From CAIQPS01 sp964631965 (GTDB taxonomy: Bacteria; Actinomycetota; Thermoleophilia; RBG-16-64-13), in assembly GCA_964631965.1 (NCBI GenBank), contig CAZWAR010000060.1, positions 1-18,326 of the forward strand: a stretch of 18,326 bases of DNA, given 5' to 3'. A program made the position numbers and the translations under genes. This document shows, piece by piece, positions 7,867 through 14,253 of this stretch; position 1 is the stretch's first letter; each line of letters begins with the position of its first letter. The notes under the pieces were generated by a model. It was not told where the DNA came from. It saw only the letters and a program-made list of their open reading frames with translations, and did not search any database.

Positions 7867-7897
7867 AAGAGGCCCGGGGCGATGCCCCGGGCCTCTT
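7867..7897. terminator. Rho-independent terminator after the foldase gene
   Basis: Perfect 14-bp stem AAGAGGCCCGGGGC with its complement, and a GAT loop, 105 bases after the foldase stop. A pyrimidine tract with short T runs follows. The A/T ends of the stem would let it work for the convergent cyclase operon as well. Confidence 0.75.
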
Positions 7898-7912
7898 CCT
7901 TTGGTCTCTTTG

Positions 7913-7933
7913 CCCCGGCGTTTCGCGCCGGGG
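7913..7933 (-). terminator. Second hairpin, probable terminator of the cyclase operon
   Basis: CCCCGGCG pairs with CGCCGGGG around TTTCG. It lies 37 bases beyond the cyclase stop codon on the minus strand and precedes the stronger 7867-7897 stem in that direction. Confidence 0.45.
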
Positions 7934-7969
7934 TGGTACGGTGCCGGCACCGCCGGGCACCGCTCCCCG

Positions 7970-8752
7970 CTACTCGCCCGTCTCGAAGCGGAAATCCTGC
8001 TCCGGGTCGGTGATGGCCAGCAGCCGTACGATGCAGCCGTCCCCCTCGGGCCAGCGCCAGGGGAAGCACATGAAGGTGCAGCGTTTGCCGCTGATCTCAT
8101 CCAGCGCCCCACCGGCGTTCTCGATGCCGGGGATTCCTCCCTTGACCATGAGGGTCTTGTGCGCCGGTTCCCACTTGGGGAAGTCCACCTCGGGGCCATG
8201 GCCGTAGGCCTGTTTCCACTCTTCGATGAGGTGCGGATGAGACGGGCCCAGTCCATGGTTGACCAGCTTCGTGGCGATGGGATGGTCGTTGGCCTGGCAG
8301 CCGTAAGCCACCATCTTGACCTTGTGATCGATGAACCACTGCGCCGCGTCTTCCCGGGCACCGGGGCCGTAAGCGAAGTACTCATCGGTGTCGGCCCACA
8401 GATGATGGAAACCGGTGTTGACAACGACGATGTCGCCTTCCTGGATCTTCGGGGTTGCATTCTCGAGATCCGCAGCGGTGATGACTCCCCACTTCTCCTT
8501 GGGAATGGAAACGCACACGCCGGTGCCGAACAGGCGCCAGAGCGGGTAGTCGGCGATGCTGGGGGTGTTCTCGGTCACGTGCAGCGGGGCATCCATGTGG
8601 GTGCAGCGGTGCATGATGCCTTCCCACTGGACCTGGTAGATGCCGTCCTTGGCGTGGAACTTATCAATGTCGATGTCCACGCTCGCGGTGGACGGCCATT
8701 CGGGCATGAACTGGGTGAACGTATGGGTGAGATCGTAGATCTTGAGGGCCAT
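7970..8752 (-). CDS. Cyclase/kynurenine formamidase-like metal hydrolase, copy A
   Basis: A 260-residue protein of the 'putative cyclase' family (PF04199), which includes kynurenine formamidase and isatin hydrolase: metal-dependent enzymes that open amide or lactam bonds or hydrate related rings. The signature is H48-R-C50-T-H52-M-D54-A-P-L-H58, matching HxGTHxDxPxH except that the Gly is Cys. A DHPIATK stretch further on also fits the family. The ATG at 8752 has AAAGGA 6-7 bases upstream and is preferred over a start 33 codons earlier, which would run into the upstream gene. It lies 28 bases behind its paralogue at 8781-9587, so the two are co-transcribed. Substrate unknown; a role on an amide or lactone intermediate would suit the binding-protein family nearby. 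Confidence 0.85.
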   Translation of the reverse strand: MALKIYDLTHTFTQFMPEWPSTASVDIDIDKFHAKDGIYQVQWEGIMHRCTHMDAPLHVTENTPSIADYPLWRLFGTGVCVSIPKEKWGVITAADLENATPKIQEGDIVVVNTGFHHLWADTDEYFAYGPGAREDAAQWFIDHKVKMVAYGCQANDHPIATKLVNHGLGPSHPHLIEEWKQAYGHGPEVDFPKWEPAHKTLMVKGGIPGIENAGGALDEISGKRCTFMCFPWRWPEGDGCIVRLLAITDPEQDFRFETGE

Positions 8753-8780
8753 CGCTAGTCCTTTCGGCTCCGCAGGGTGA

Positions 8781-9587
8781 TCAGATACCGGCTTCGATAC
8801 GGAGCTTGCCGCTCGGGTCGCACATGGCGACGAAGCGGACCTGGCAGGCATCCCCGTGCTCGAATTTCCACGGAGTCGCCGCGAGGGTCACGCGCTTGCC
8901 CGAGACGTCGTCCACGTCGCCGCCCACCTGCTCGATGGTGGGTATGTCGGCCCCAAGGATGGTCCGATGGGCGATGTTCCACTCGGGATGCTCTTTCTTG
9001 GGATCGAGACCCGTGGCTTTGGTGTACTCACCGGCGAGACGCTTCATATGCGGGCCGCCGCGATGGTTTGTCATGGAAGTGGCCAGCGGGTGGTCGATGA
9101 ACGGCGTGTCGATGGCCACCATCTTGGGTTTCATCGAGACCAGGTACTCAGCAGCTTCCTTGGATAGGCCCGGGGCTTCCCCGTAGTACTCGAGAGCATC
9201 GGAGTACTTACGGTGCCAGCCGGTGTTGATGACCACGATGTCGCCCTCTTTGACACCCGGCTTTGCCTTCTTGAGATCGTCCGCGGTGATGACTTCCCAG
9301 GGCTGCTTGGGAACGTCGAGGACGCAACCGTTGCCGAAGAAGCGGGCCGGGTCGACGGCCGCAAGGTCGGCACCCTTCTGGATGAGGTGGATGGGGGCGT
9401 TCATGTGGGTACCCGTGTGCATCACGGTGATGACGCGCCAGGCGAGGACGCCGTGCTGGGCGTGCTTGACGCCGCGCTTCATGAAGACGTCATTCTGGCC
9501 CGGATACGACGGAACCCCATGGCCCCACACGTGGCTCAGTTCGACGAACTGCAGCCCGGTGACGGGATCGACGACCGCGTTCGACAT
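8781..9587 (-). CDS. Cyclase/kynurenine formamidase-like metal hydrolase, copy B
   Basis: A 268-residue paralogue of the gene at 7970-8752, with the same family signature H57-T-G-T-H61-M-N63-A-P-I-H67. Here the acidic position, normally Asp and a metal ligand in characterised members, is Asn. The downstream IDHPLATSMTNH region matches DHPIATKLVNH of copy A. The ATG at 9587 follows GGGGGAG by 6 bases; an upstream in-frame start 13 codons earlier has no such site. It is first in a two-gene unit, 77 bases after the CDF-type gene on the same strand, with a direct repeat in that gap that may be regulatory. The paired but diverged copies suggest a heteromeric enzyme or two sequential hydrolyses. 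Confidence 0.85.
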   Translation of the reverse strand: MSNAVVDPVTGLQFVELSHVWGHGVPSYPGQNDVFMKRGVKHAQHGVLAWRVITVMHTGTHMNAPIHLIQKGADLAAVDPARFFGNGCVLDVPKQPWEVITADDLKKAKPGVKEGDIVVINTGWHRKYSDALEYYGEAPGLSKEAAEYLVSMKPKMVAIDTPFIDHPLATSMTNHRGGPHMKRLAGEYTKATGLDPKKEHPEWNIAHRTILGADIPTIEQVGGDVDDVSGKRVTLAATPWKFEHGDACQVRFVAMCDPSGKLRIEAGI

Positions 9588-9630
9588 GCTTCGCTCCCCC
9601 TTGGGATAAGTGGATAGCACGATCAACTAC

Positions 9631-9662
9631 ATACCAGAAAACGGTACGAGTATACCAGAAAA
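9631..9662. repeat. Direct repeat ATACCAGAAAA upstream of the cyclase pair
   Basis: Two identical 11-base copies (9631-9641 and 9652-9662) with a 21-base period, i.e. two helical turns, placing both on one DNA face. They lie 44-75 bases before the cyclase start. A GGTA-N6-TACC pair and a TATACT on the minus strand fall between and within them. This is a plausible activator or repressor site unlike the palindromes elsewhere. Confidence 0.5.
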
Positions 9663-9664
9663 GG

Positions 9665-10900
9665 CTATCGCTCTGTGAGCAGAGCCGGGTGCGATGTCAA
9701 CCGTTCGATCACCTCCTCGAGGTTCGTCACATCCCAGACCTCAACCTTCGCCCCGGCATCGCGAAGGGCGTATTCCGGCCCCTTTCCCAGGGGACTTTTC
9801 ACAACGACGATGTCCGGTTTGGACGCGAGCAGCCATTCGGCGACGGCGATGCCCTTTGCTTTTTGCGCCCCGGCATGTGGGTTCGACACGACGTGGTGCG
9901 CTTCGAGAAGCGTGTCGGAAGTGCGGAAAGAGAGAAGGGCAAAGAACGGTGCATCTCCTAAATGTTCGCTGATGGTGCCCCTCTGATCGCTGAGGGGAAC
10001 GGCGACATGCAGGTGGGTGCGCAGCTGCGGTTCGAAGTGGATGAGTACCCTGTCGATGCGGGGCACCTCTTCCCGCACCCTGGCCTCGACCCTCGTGGCG
10101 ATTGCGTGCGCCTTTTGCAGATTCTCGCTCCTGATGGCGATGACCATCTCCAAGAAGCGATAGCGGCCGGAGTTGCGCCCGGTGACGTCACGAACCTCTG
10201 CCACGGCCGGGTCGGAATCGGCGATCCTTCTCACCTGCTCCAAGGTGTCCTGGTCCAGCGATGCGTCCAACAGCACCTTCATCCCTTCCCACAGGAGCCC
10301 CCACCCGGAGTAGACGATGAAGAGGGCCACCAGCCCCGCAGCGATCCGATCGATTGGGAAGCCGAAGTAGCCGGAGACCAGAGCCAAGACCACCACCAGC
10401 GACGCGACGAAATCCACCCACCGATGGCGAGCTTCGGCGAGCAGGCCGGGGGAAGAGGACTTCTTGCCCTCCCTTCTCATATAGAGCATCAGCCCAAGCA
10501 CTCCCAGAGCAGTGAGCGCCATCAGGCCGATGACGAGCGGCGTCGCGCCGGCCCCCGAGCCCGAAGAGGTCACGGCTTCCCGGATGATCTCGACGGCCAC
10601 CACGAAGACCAAGACAGCCACCACCACCTGGATGACGTTCTCGACTTTGTGGAGGCCGTAGGGGAACGACCTGCTCTTGCGCACCGAGAGCTTAAGACCG
10701 GCCCACAGCAGAAGAGCAGCGGCCACGTCGATGCCGGCATCGATGGTGATGGCCACCACGGCGAGGCTGTTGGAGACGTAGGCGAGCCAGCCGCGGAGAC
10801 CCGACAGACCTACGTTCACGAGGATCGCGTAGAGAGCCACCCGCTGCGCGTGCCGGTCCACACCGGCAGCATCCGCCGTCAGGTTTTGGCGACGCTCCAT
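9665..10900 (-). CDS. Cation diffusion facilitator transporter fused to a NifX/NafY-type domain
   Basis: A 411-residue membrane protein. Six hydrophobic segments fall near residues 22-42, 46-68, 86-108, 121-140, 163-178 and 184-203, the usual CDF number. Metal-site motifs are D54-A-G-I-D58 in the second segment and H159-R-W-V-D163 in the fifth, so proton-coupled export of a divalent metal (Zn, Fe, Mn or similar) is expected. Residues about 204-292 form the cytoplasmic ferredoxin-like CDF tail. From about 297 (HLHVAVPLSD) to 405 a second domain resembles the dinitrogenase iron-molybdenum-cofactor-binding family (NifX/NafY, PF02579): ISEHLGDAPFFALL, IAVAEWLL, DIVVVKSPLGKG. That domain binds metal clusters in relatives and may sense or buffer metal here. 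The ribosome site is poor. No nitrogenase genes are present. Confidence 0.85.
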   Translation of the reverse strand: MERRQNLTADAAGVDRHAQRVALYAILVNVGLSGLRGWLAYVSNSLAVVAITIDAGIDVAAALLLWAGLKLSVRKSRSFPYGLHKVENVIQVVVAVLVFVVAVEIIREAVTSSGSGAGATPLVIGLMALTALGVLGLMLYMRREGKKSSSPGLLAEARHRWVDFVASLVVVLALVSGYFGFPIDRIAAGLVALFIVYSGWGLLWEGMKVLLDASLDQDTLEQVRRIADSDPAVAEVRDVTGRNSGRYRFLEMVIAIRSENLQKAHAIATRVEARVREEVPRIDRVLIHFEPQLRTHLHVAVPLSDQRGTISEHLGDAPFFALLSFRTSDTLLEAHHVVSNPHAGAQKAKGIAVAEWLLASKPDIVVVKSPLGKGPEYALRDAGAKVEVWDVTNLEEVIERLTSHPALLTER

Positions 10901-10971
10901 CTCGCCTACACCCTACCCTTGCAGAGGCGTATCCGACACCACCAGGAGACGTGCCGGAGTGGCGAACAGGA

Positions 10972-11194
10972 TCAAAAAAGAGAATCGAAAGGCCCGGCAT
11001 AGCGCTCCCGGGTGAGCGGCGCGGAAACGTCCACCACCTCGACAGCCTCGGCGAACCCGGAACGATGCCGATCGATCGTCTCGATCACCACGTGGGCGCC
11101 GCGTCTCTCCTGCATACCCGGGCACGAGCGAGCCGAAGCGCGGCCGTCTCCCGGGAGCGGAGCCGATCGCGCTCGTCGCGCCGTCGGGCTTCAC
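10972..11194 (-). pseudogene. Decayed C-terminal fragment of a phytoene-desaturase-like FAD oxidoreductase
   Basis: In the 300-base gap between the CDF gene and the dehydratase, the minus strand from 11115 to a TGA at 10972 encodes a peptide with VIETIDRHRSGFAEAVEVVD followed by VSAPLTRERYAGPFDS. This resembles the family pattern 'ID.LE..PGF...VEVVDVATPLTYERYTG' near the C-terminus of CrtI/phytoene-desaturase-like flavoproteins. Upstream, a different frame reads EARRRDERDRLRSRETAALR, charged helix sequence that suits the preceding part of such a protein, so a frameshift is likely near 11118. No ribosome site precedes the ATG at 11115, and the whole N-terminal FAD domain is absent. I read it as a remnant of a deleted gene. 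The match was made by eye and may be chance. Confidence 0.4.
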
Positions 11195-11200
11195 GGTGCG

Positions 11201-12745
11201 CTAGATACGGGCCTTCTTGTCGCCTTCCTGGACAGTCCTCTTGAACTTGTCCAGCATCGCTCTCGGCGTGGCGGTCGGGCGTTCGTACCGGGGCATCTCC
11301 GGATCGATGCCGGCCAGGTAGCGGGCGATCTTCTTGAGCGGCTCGAGATCGTACCGCGCCATCATGGTGATGGTCTCCATGACCGGCGATCCCCCGCCGT
11401 GCACCCCGGCGACCATCTGCGCCCCCGAGAAGGGGTCGCAGAGCTTGTTCTCCATCATCCGAAACACCCGGTGCGCTTCCTCCGCGGTGTACTTCGGGTT
11501 CCGAGTGACGTACTTGGCCATGAGATCGGCGGTTTCAGGGTCGTAGAAGGATTCCTCCGTGGGCAGCGAGGCGCAGATGCCGCCACAAAGGTCGGCCAGC
11601 ACCTCGTACTCGTGGTAGATCTCCTGCCCGGCGATCCTCCGCCCGGCATTGGTGAGGATCTCGTCCGGCACCCAGGAGCCGTTGGGGAACTCTACGGCCC
11701 GGTAGGCGCTCATCTGCCCGGCGGCGAAGACGAGCTCAGCCGTCCCGATGATGTGGGAGATCTTCTCCTGCACGTGCGGGTACTTGGTGATGCCGTTGAC
11801 GTCGGCCACCAGCGCTGCTTGGGAGGCGATGACCTCGGAGACCGCCGTCTTGCAGCCGGTGTACGAGTGCCTGTGGTAGTGGGCGAACATGAGGGCGAGG
11901 TAGCCAGCGTACTGCACCACATCCGGATGCTCGAGGCCGTTCATGAACACCCGCTCGTTCGGCACGAACACGTCGTCGAAGATGCTGAGGGATTCCACGT
12001 CGCCCACTTGGGCGTCGGGGGATTGGATACGCTTCCGCTTGTGGCGCAGGCCGGGCAGGGCCATCATCTTGATGCCGTCCCAGTCGGCCGGCAGCGAGAA
12101 GGCCACCGCGTACTCGGCTTCTCTCGCGTTTATGAAACGGGTGGGCAAGACAACGATCTCGTCGGCGTAAGGGGCCATGGAGTTGCAGATCTTGGCCCCC
12201 CGTACCACGATGCCGTCGTCCCGCACTTGCACGATGCGCAGATACTGATCGGGGTCGGGCTGCTCGCTCGGACGCAGGCCGCGGACACCCTTGACGTCGG
12301 TCTGGGCGCAGCAACCCACGATGTCGTTGTCCTGCCAGTAGCGGAGCAGGTCGAGAAAACGCTCGTGGTACCGGGTGCCGTTGGCCTGATCGCAGTCGTA
12401 GGTGACGATGGCCAGGGCGTTCATCGCATCGATGCCCATGCAGCGCTGGATGCAGCCACCCACTCGGTGGCTGAGAAGCTTGGTCATGAGCTGCTTCTTG
12501 AGCAGATCGTCCTGAGAGCGGTGGATGTGACAGAACCGGTTGATCTTCTCCCCGGTAAGGTGGGAGGTGGCCGTGCACACGTCCTCGTATTCGGGGTCGT
12601 TCGCCCGGTCGAAGGTCTCTTTGAGCACGTACAGGCCTCCCCGCATGAAGTCCTCGGTACGTTCGTGCTTGGTGCCGTCGATGTAGATATTGGGCTTCAT
12701 TTTGGAGAGGCGTTCGTGGTACGCCTCGTACGTGCCGATCCCCAT
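11201..12745 (-). CDS. 4-hydroxybutyryl-CoA dehydratase / 4-hydroxyphenylacetate 3-hydroxylase (HpaB) family, with Fe-S ligands
   Basis: A 514-residue flavoprotein of the HpaB/AbfD family. The positions that bind the [4Fe-4S] cluster in clostridial 4-hydroxybutyryl-CoA dehydratase (C99, C103, H292, C299) are present with a shift of one: C98 and C102 in GGCIQRCMG, and H291 and C298 in HRHSYTGCK. The nearby catalytic positions Y296 and K300 correspond to Y295 and K299. This favours the oxygen-sensitive radical dehydratase branch over oxygen-using hydroxylases. The known reaction is ketyl-radical removal of water from 4-hydroxybutyryl-CoA to crotonyl-CoA; the true substrate here may differ. The ATG follows GGAGG by 5 bases. 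A TATAAT with a palindrome over the -35 region lies upstream. No CoA-transferase or dehydrogenase partner is in the window. Confidence 0.87.
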   Translation of the reverse strand: MGIGTYEAYHERLSKMKPNIYIDGTKHERTEDFMRGGLYVLKETFDRANDPEYEDVCTATSHLTGEKINRFCHIHRSQDDLLKKQLMTKLLSHRVGGCIQRCMGIDAMNALAIVTYDCDQANGTRYHERFLDLLRYWQDNDIVGCCAQTDVKGVRGLRPSEQPDPDQYLRIVQVRDDGIVVRGAKICNSMAPYADEIVVLPTRFINAREAEYAVAFSLPADWDGIKMMALPGLRHKRKRIQSPDAQVGDVESLSIFDDVFVPNERVFMNGLEHPDVVQYAGYLALMFAHYHRHSYTGCKTAVSEVIASQAALVADVNGITKYPHVQEKISHIIGTAELVFAAGQMSAYRAVEFPNGSWVPDEILTNAGRRIAGQEIYHEYEVLADLCGGICASLPTEESFYDPETADLMAKYVTRNPKYTAEEAHRVFRMMENKLCDPFSGAQMVAGVHGGGSPVMETITMMARYDLEPLKKIARYLAGIDPEMPRYERPTATPRAMLDKFKRTVQEGDKKARI

Positions 12746-12791
12746 CAGAACCTCCAGGGGGCTGGTTCGGAGCCTCTACCGATGCAGCGCG

Positions 12792-12797
12792 ATTATA
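12792..12797 (-). promoter_or_regulatory. -10 box of the dehydratase promoter
   Basis: A consensus TATAAT on the minus strand, 46 bases before the ATG. No good -35 lies 17 bases upstream; that position falls on the edge of the palindrome at 12816-12829, suggesting activator dependence or repressor occlusion. Confidence 0.55.
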
Positions 12798-12815
12798 CGA
12801 CAAAACCGTGCGTAG

Positions 12816-12829
12816 AGCGAGCGCTCGCT
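12816..12829. promoter_or_regulatory. Candidate TetR-type operator, site D (perfect palindrome)
   Basis: AGCGAGCGCTCGCT is a perfect 14-bp palindrome and the best copy of the four-site family. It sits 18 bases upstream of the TATAAT of the dehydratase gene, over the -35 position. Confidence 0.6.
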
Positions 12830-12853
12830 TTCGCATGTTTCGGCCGGCAAGCT

Positions 12854-12881
12854 TGAGGGCGGCCCTTTCGAACCGCCCTCA
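12854..12881 (-). terminator. Hairpin after the MBL-fold gene
   Basis: TGAGGGCGG pairs with CCGCCCTCA around a 10-base loop containing TTCGAA, 50 bases beyond the stop codon of the MBL-fold gene. T tract is weak. The stem sequence GAGGGCGG recurs in the hairpin at 14135-14161. Confidence 0.5.
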
Positions 12882-12930
12882 CTCTGATCATGTCCGCGCT
12901 TCGGGCCCCCGGTGGTGCCACGTTTCTATG

Positions 12931-13722
12931 TCACGGCGCCTTCATGGCGGCGACTATCTGCGCGAACATCTGCTGATTCGGGGGCACGAAGGGCGCGACA
13001 TCGGGGAGGGTCCGAAGGGTCTCGAGCATCTGCCGGAACAGCCCCTTGGCCGGGGGCAGGTGCGACGAGAGGACCAGGTCGCTCTCCATGCTGAGCGTCT
13101 GCTGCAGCATCGTATCCCACGCGCTCCGTTCGTAGTGGGCCACCCAGGGGTCGTCGAAACCGGCCCACACCAGCTGGCTGCGCGCCAGCTCCTCGGCCGT
13201 GTAGTCCCCGGCAAGTCCCTCCCAGCGCGGGAGGATGGCCCCGAAGGTGTCTACTGAGAGCATCAGGCTCGCTTCGACATCGTGGAGGCCGAGGGTCATG
13301 GGATTGTCGTAGAGCAGAGGGCGGAACACTCGAAATGTCCGTCCCCCCATGCGTAGCTCATCACCGGGAACGATCGCATGCACTCTTTCCAGTGGTATAT
13401 CGAAAGTCAGCTTCATCCGCAGAGCTCCCAGGGCGTGCGTGAGAAGTTGAGCCCGCGGGGCAGCTTCCATCACCCGCTCGATGCTCCCCACATGCTCTGC
13501 GTCGTCGTGGGTGACGAGAACGTACCTGAGATCAGCCGGATCCACGAGCGACCACAGGCCATGGAGGAACTCGTCGGTCTCGGTGCGAAAGCCGGTATCG
13601 ACCAAGAGCGGCTCCGTGCCGAGAACCAGGAAGGCATTGACAGGGAGGATGCCCACGCCTGGGATGGTGGCCTGGCTCGGGAGTACGTGAATTCCGGGAG
13701 CCACTTCGTACGAATCGCGCAT
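12931..13722 (-). CDS. Metallo-beta-lactamase-fold protein resembling the diiron domain of flavodiiron proteins
   Basis: A 263-residue single-domain protein. The metal motif is H72-D-D74-A-E76-H77, against HxExDH in flavodiiron proteins, so the two acids appear exchanged. Further candidate ligands are D158 in SVDTFGAILP (compare DAFG in flavodiiron proteins) and H221 in SSHLPPAKG. The stretch RPLLYDNP aligns by eye with the PxLHWPD segment, putting Tyr138 where a His ligand usually sits. No flavodoxin domain is attached, so electrons, if used, would come from a separate partner. Oxygen or nitric-oxide reduction or oxygen sensing are the family-based possibilities; an ordinary MBL hydrolase is the alternative. 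AAAGGA precedes the ATG. The gene follows a DUF2283-like gene by 27 bases. Confidence 0.82.
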   Translation of the reverse strand: MRDSYEVAPGIHVLPSQATIPGVGILPVNAFLVLGTEPLLVDTGFRTETDEFLHGLWSLVDPADLRYVLVTHDDAEHVGSIERVMEAAPRAQLLTHALGALRMKLTFDIPLERVHAIVPGDELRMGGRTFRVFRPLLYDNPMTLGLHDVEASLMLSVDTFGAILPRWEGLAGDYTAEELARSQLVWAGFDDPWVAHYERSAWDTMLQQTLSMESDLVLSSHLPPAKGLFRQMLETLRTLPDVAPFVPPNQQMFAQIVAAMKAP

Positions 13723-13749
13723 GATGTGTCCTTTCCTGACCGCCGTCGT

Positions 13750-13998
13750 CTAGCTGGAGAACGCTCTCAGCAGCGATACAGGGAGCGTCCTGTTGGCGCC
13801 GGCCACCTCTATCCTCACGAGCCGCCCCCCCGCATCGAGGTGCAGGTCGATGCGGCCTCCCATCTCCTTCAGCTCGCAGCTGTGAATGCTCAGAGGGCCG
13901 GGGTCTGGGGCAGGGTCGGCCACGTGGATGTGAGCGACGTCGCCGTCCGGGTCGTAGTCGCACTGCAGGGATATTCGCCGAAAGATCATCTCGACCAT
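13750..13998 (-). CDS. Small DUF2283-like protein
   Basis: An 82-residue protein whose pattern (YDPDGDVAHIHV, a middle charged segment, then DLHLDAGGRLVRIEVAGA) resembles the DUF2283 family: small, mostly beta proteins of unknown function. The start at 13998 is preferred over a TTG 16 codons upstream because GGAGGAG lies 11 bases before it; a second ATG five bases earlier is out of frame and soon stops. It heads a two-gene unit with the MBL-fold gene 27 bases downstream. An inverted repeat sits about 34-51 bases before its start. Confidence 0.6.
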   Translation of the reverse strand: MVEMIFRRISLQCDYDPDGDVAHIHVADPAPDPGPLSIHSCELKEMGGRIDLHLDAGGRLVRIEVAGANRTLPVSLLRAFSS

Positions 13999-14031
13999 GT
14001 CATGTTCACTCCTCCGGTGGCCGCCGCCTGT

Positions 14032-14049
14032 GTCTTGGCTCACCAAGAC
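14032..14049. promoter_or_regulatory. Inverted repeat before the DUF2283/MBL unit
   Basis: GTCTTGG-CTCA-CCAAGAC: perfect 7-bp arms and a 4-base spacer in the leader of the small gene. On the minus strand it directly follows a possible -10 (GAATAAG). It could be an operator or a leader hairpin; without a T tract it is not a terminator. Confidence 0.45.
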
Positions 14050-14134
14050 CTTATTCCACGCGACGGCCGAAGTTTGAACCAGGTCAAGAGCAGAACGGAC
14101 CTCCCGAAGGGAAGGAATTCACTCGACACAGCGA

Positions 14135-14161
14135 GAGGGCGGCCCCTGCGGGACCGCCCTC
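14135..14161 (-). terminator. Terminator after the FAD-oxidase operon
   Basis: A 12-bp stem (GAGGGCGGCCCC against GGGACCGCCCTC, one mismatch) with a TGC loop, about 90 bases past the stop codon at 14254. It lies in the 255-base gap before the DUF2283-like gene. Confidence 0.55.
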
Positions 14162-14253
14162 GGTCGTGACGCTATGAGGCCTCGGGCCGTAGCTTCGCGG
14201 CAGCGACCGGTGCAGAGGCGCCGGCGGTACGCCCCGCCTGGGCCCGGGACCGC

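Noticed and set aside
7941..7960. GTGCC...GGCAC inverted repeat next to the cyclase stop
   Set aside because: Short 5-bp arms in very GC-rich sequence; the adjacent hairpins explain termination better.
6544..8460. A 638-codon open frame on the minus strand across the foldase gene and the first cyclase
   Set aside because: It is antisense to the foldase and out of frame with the cyclase, with Arg/Ser-rich composition and no recognisable domain.
13999..14046. Longer form of the DUF2283-like gene starting at TTG 14046
   Set aside because: The extra 16 codons run across the inverted repeat and the ribosome site of the ATG at 13998, and add nothing family-like.
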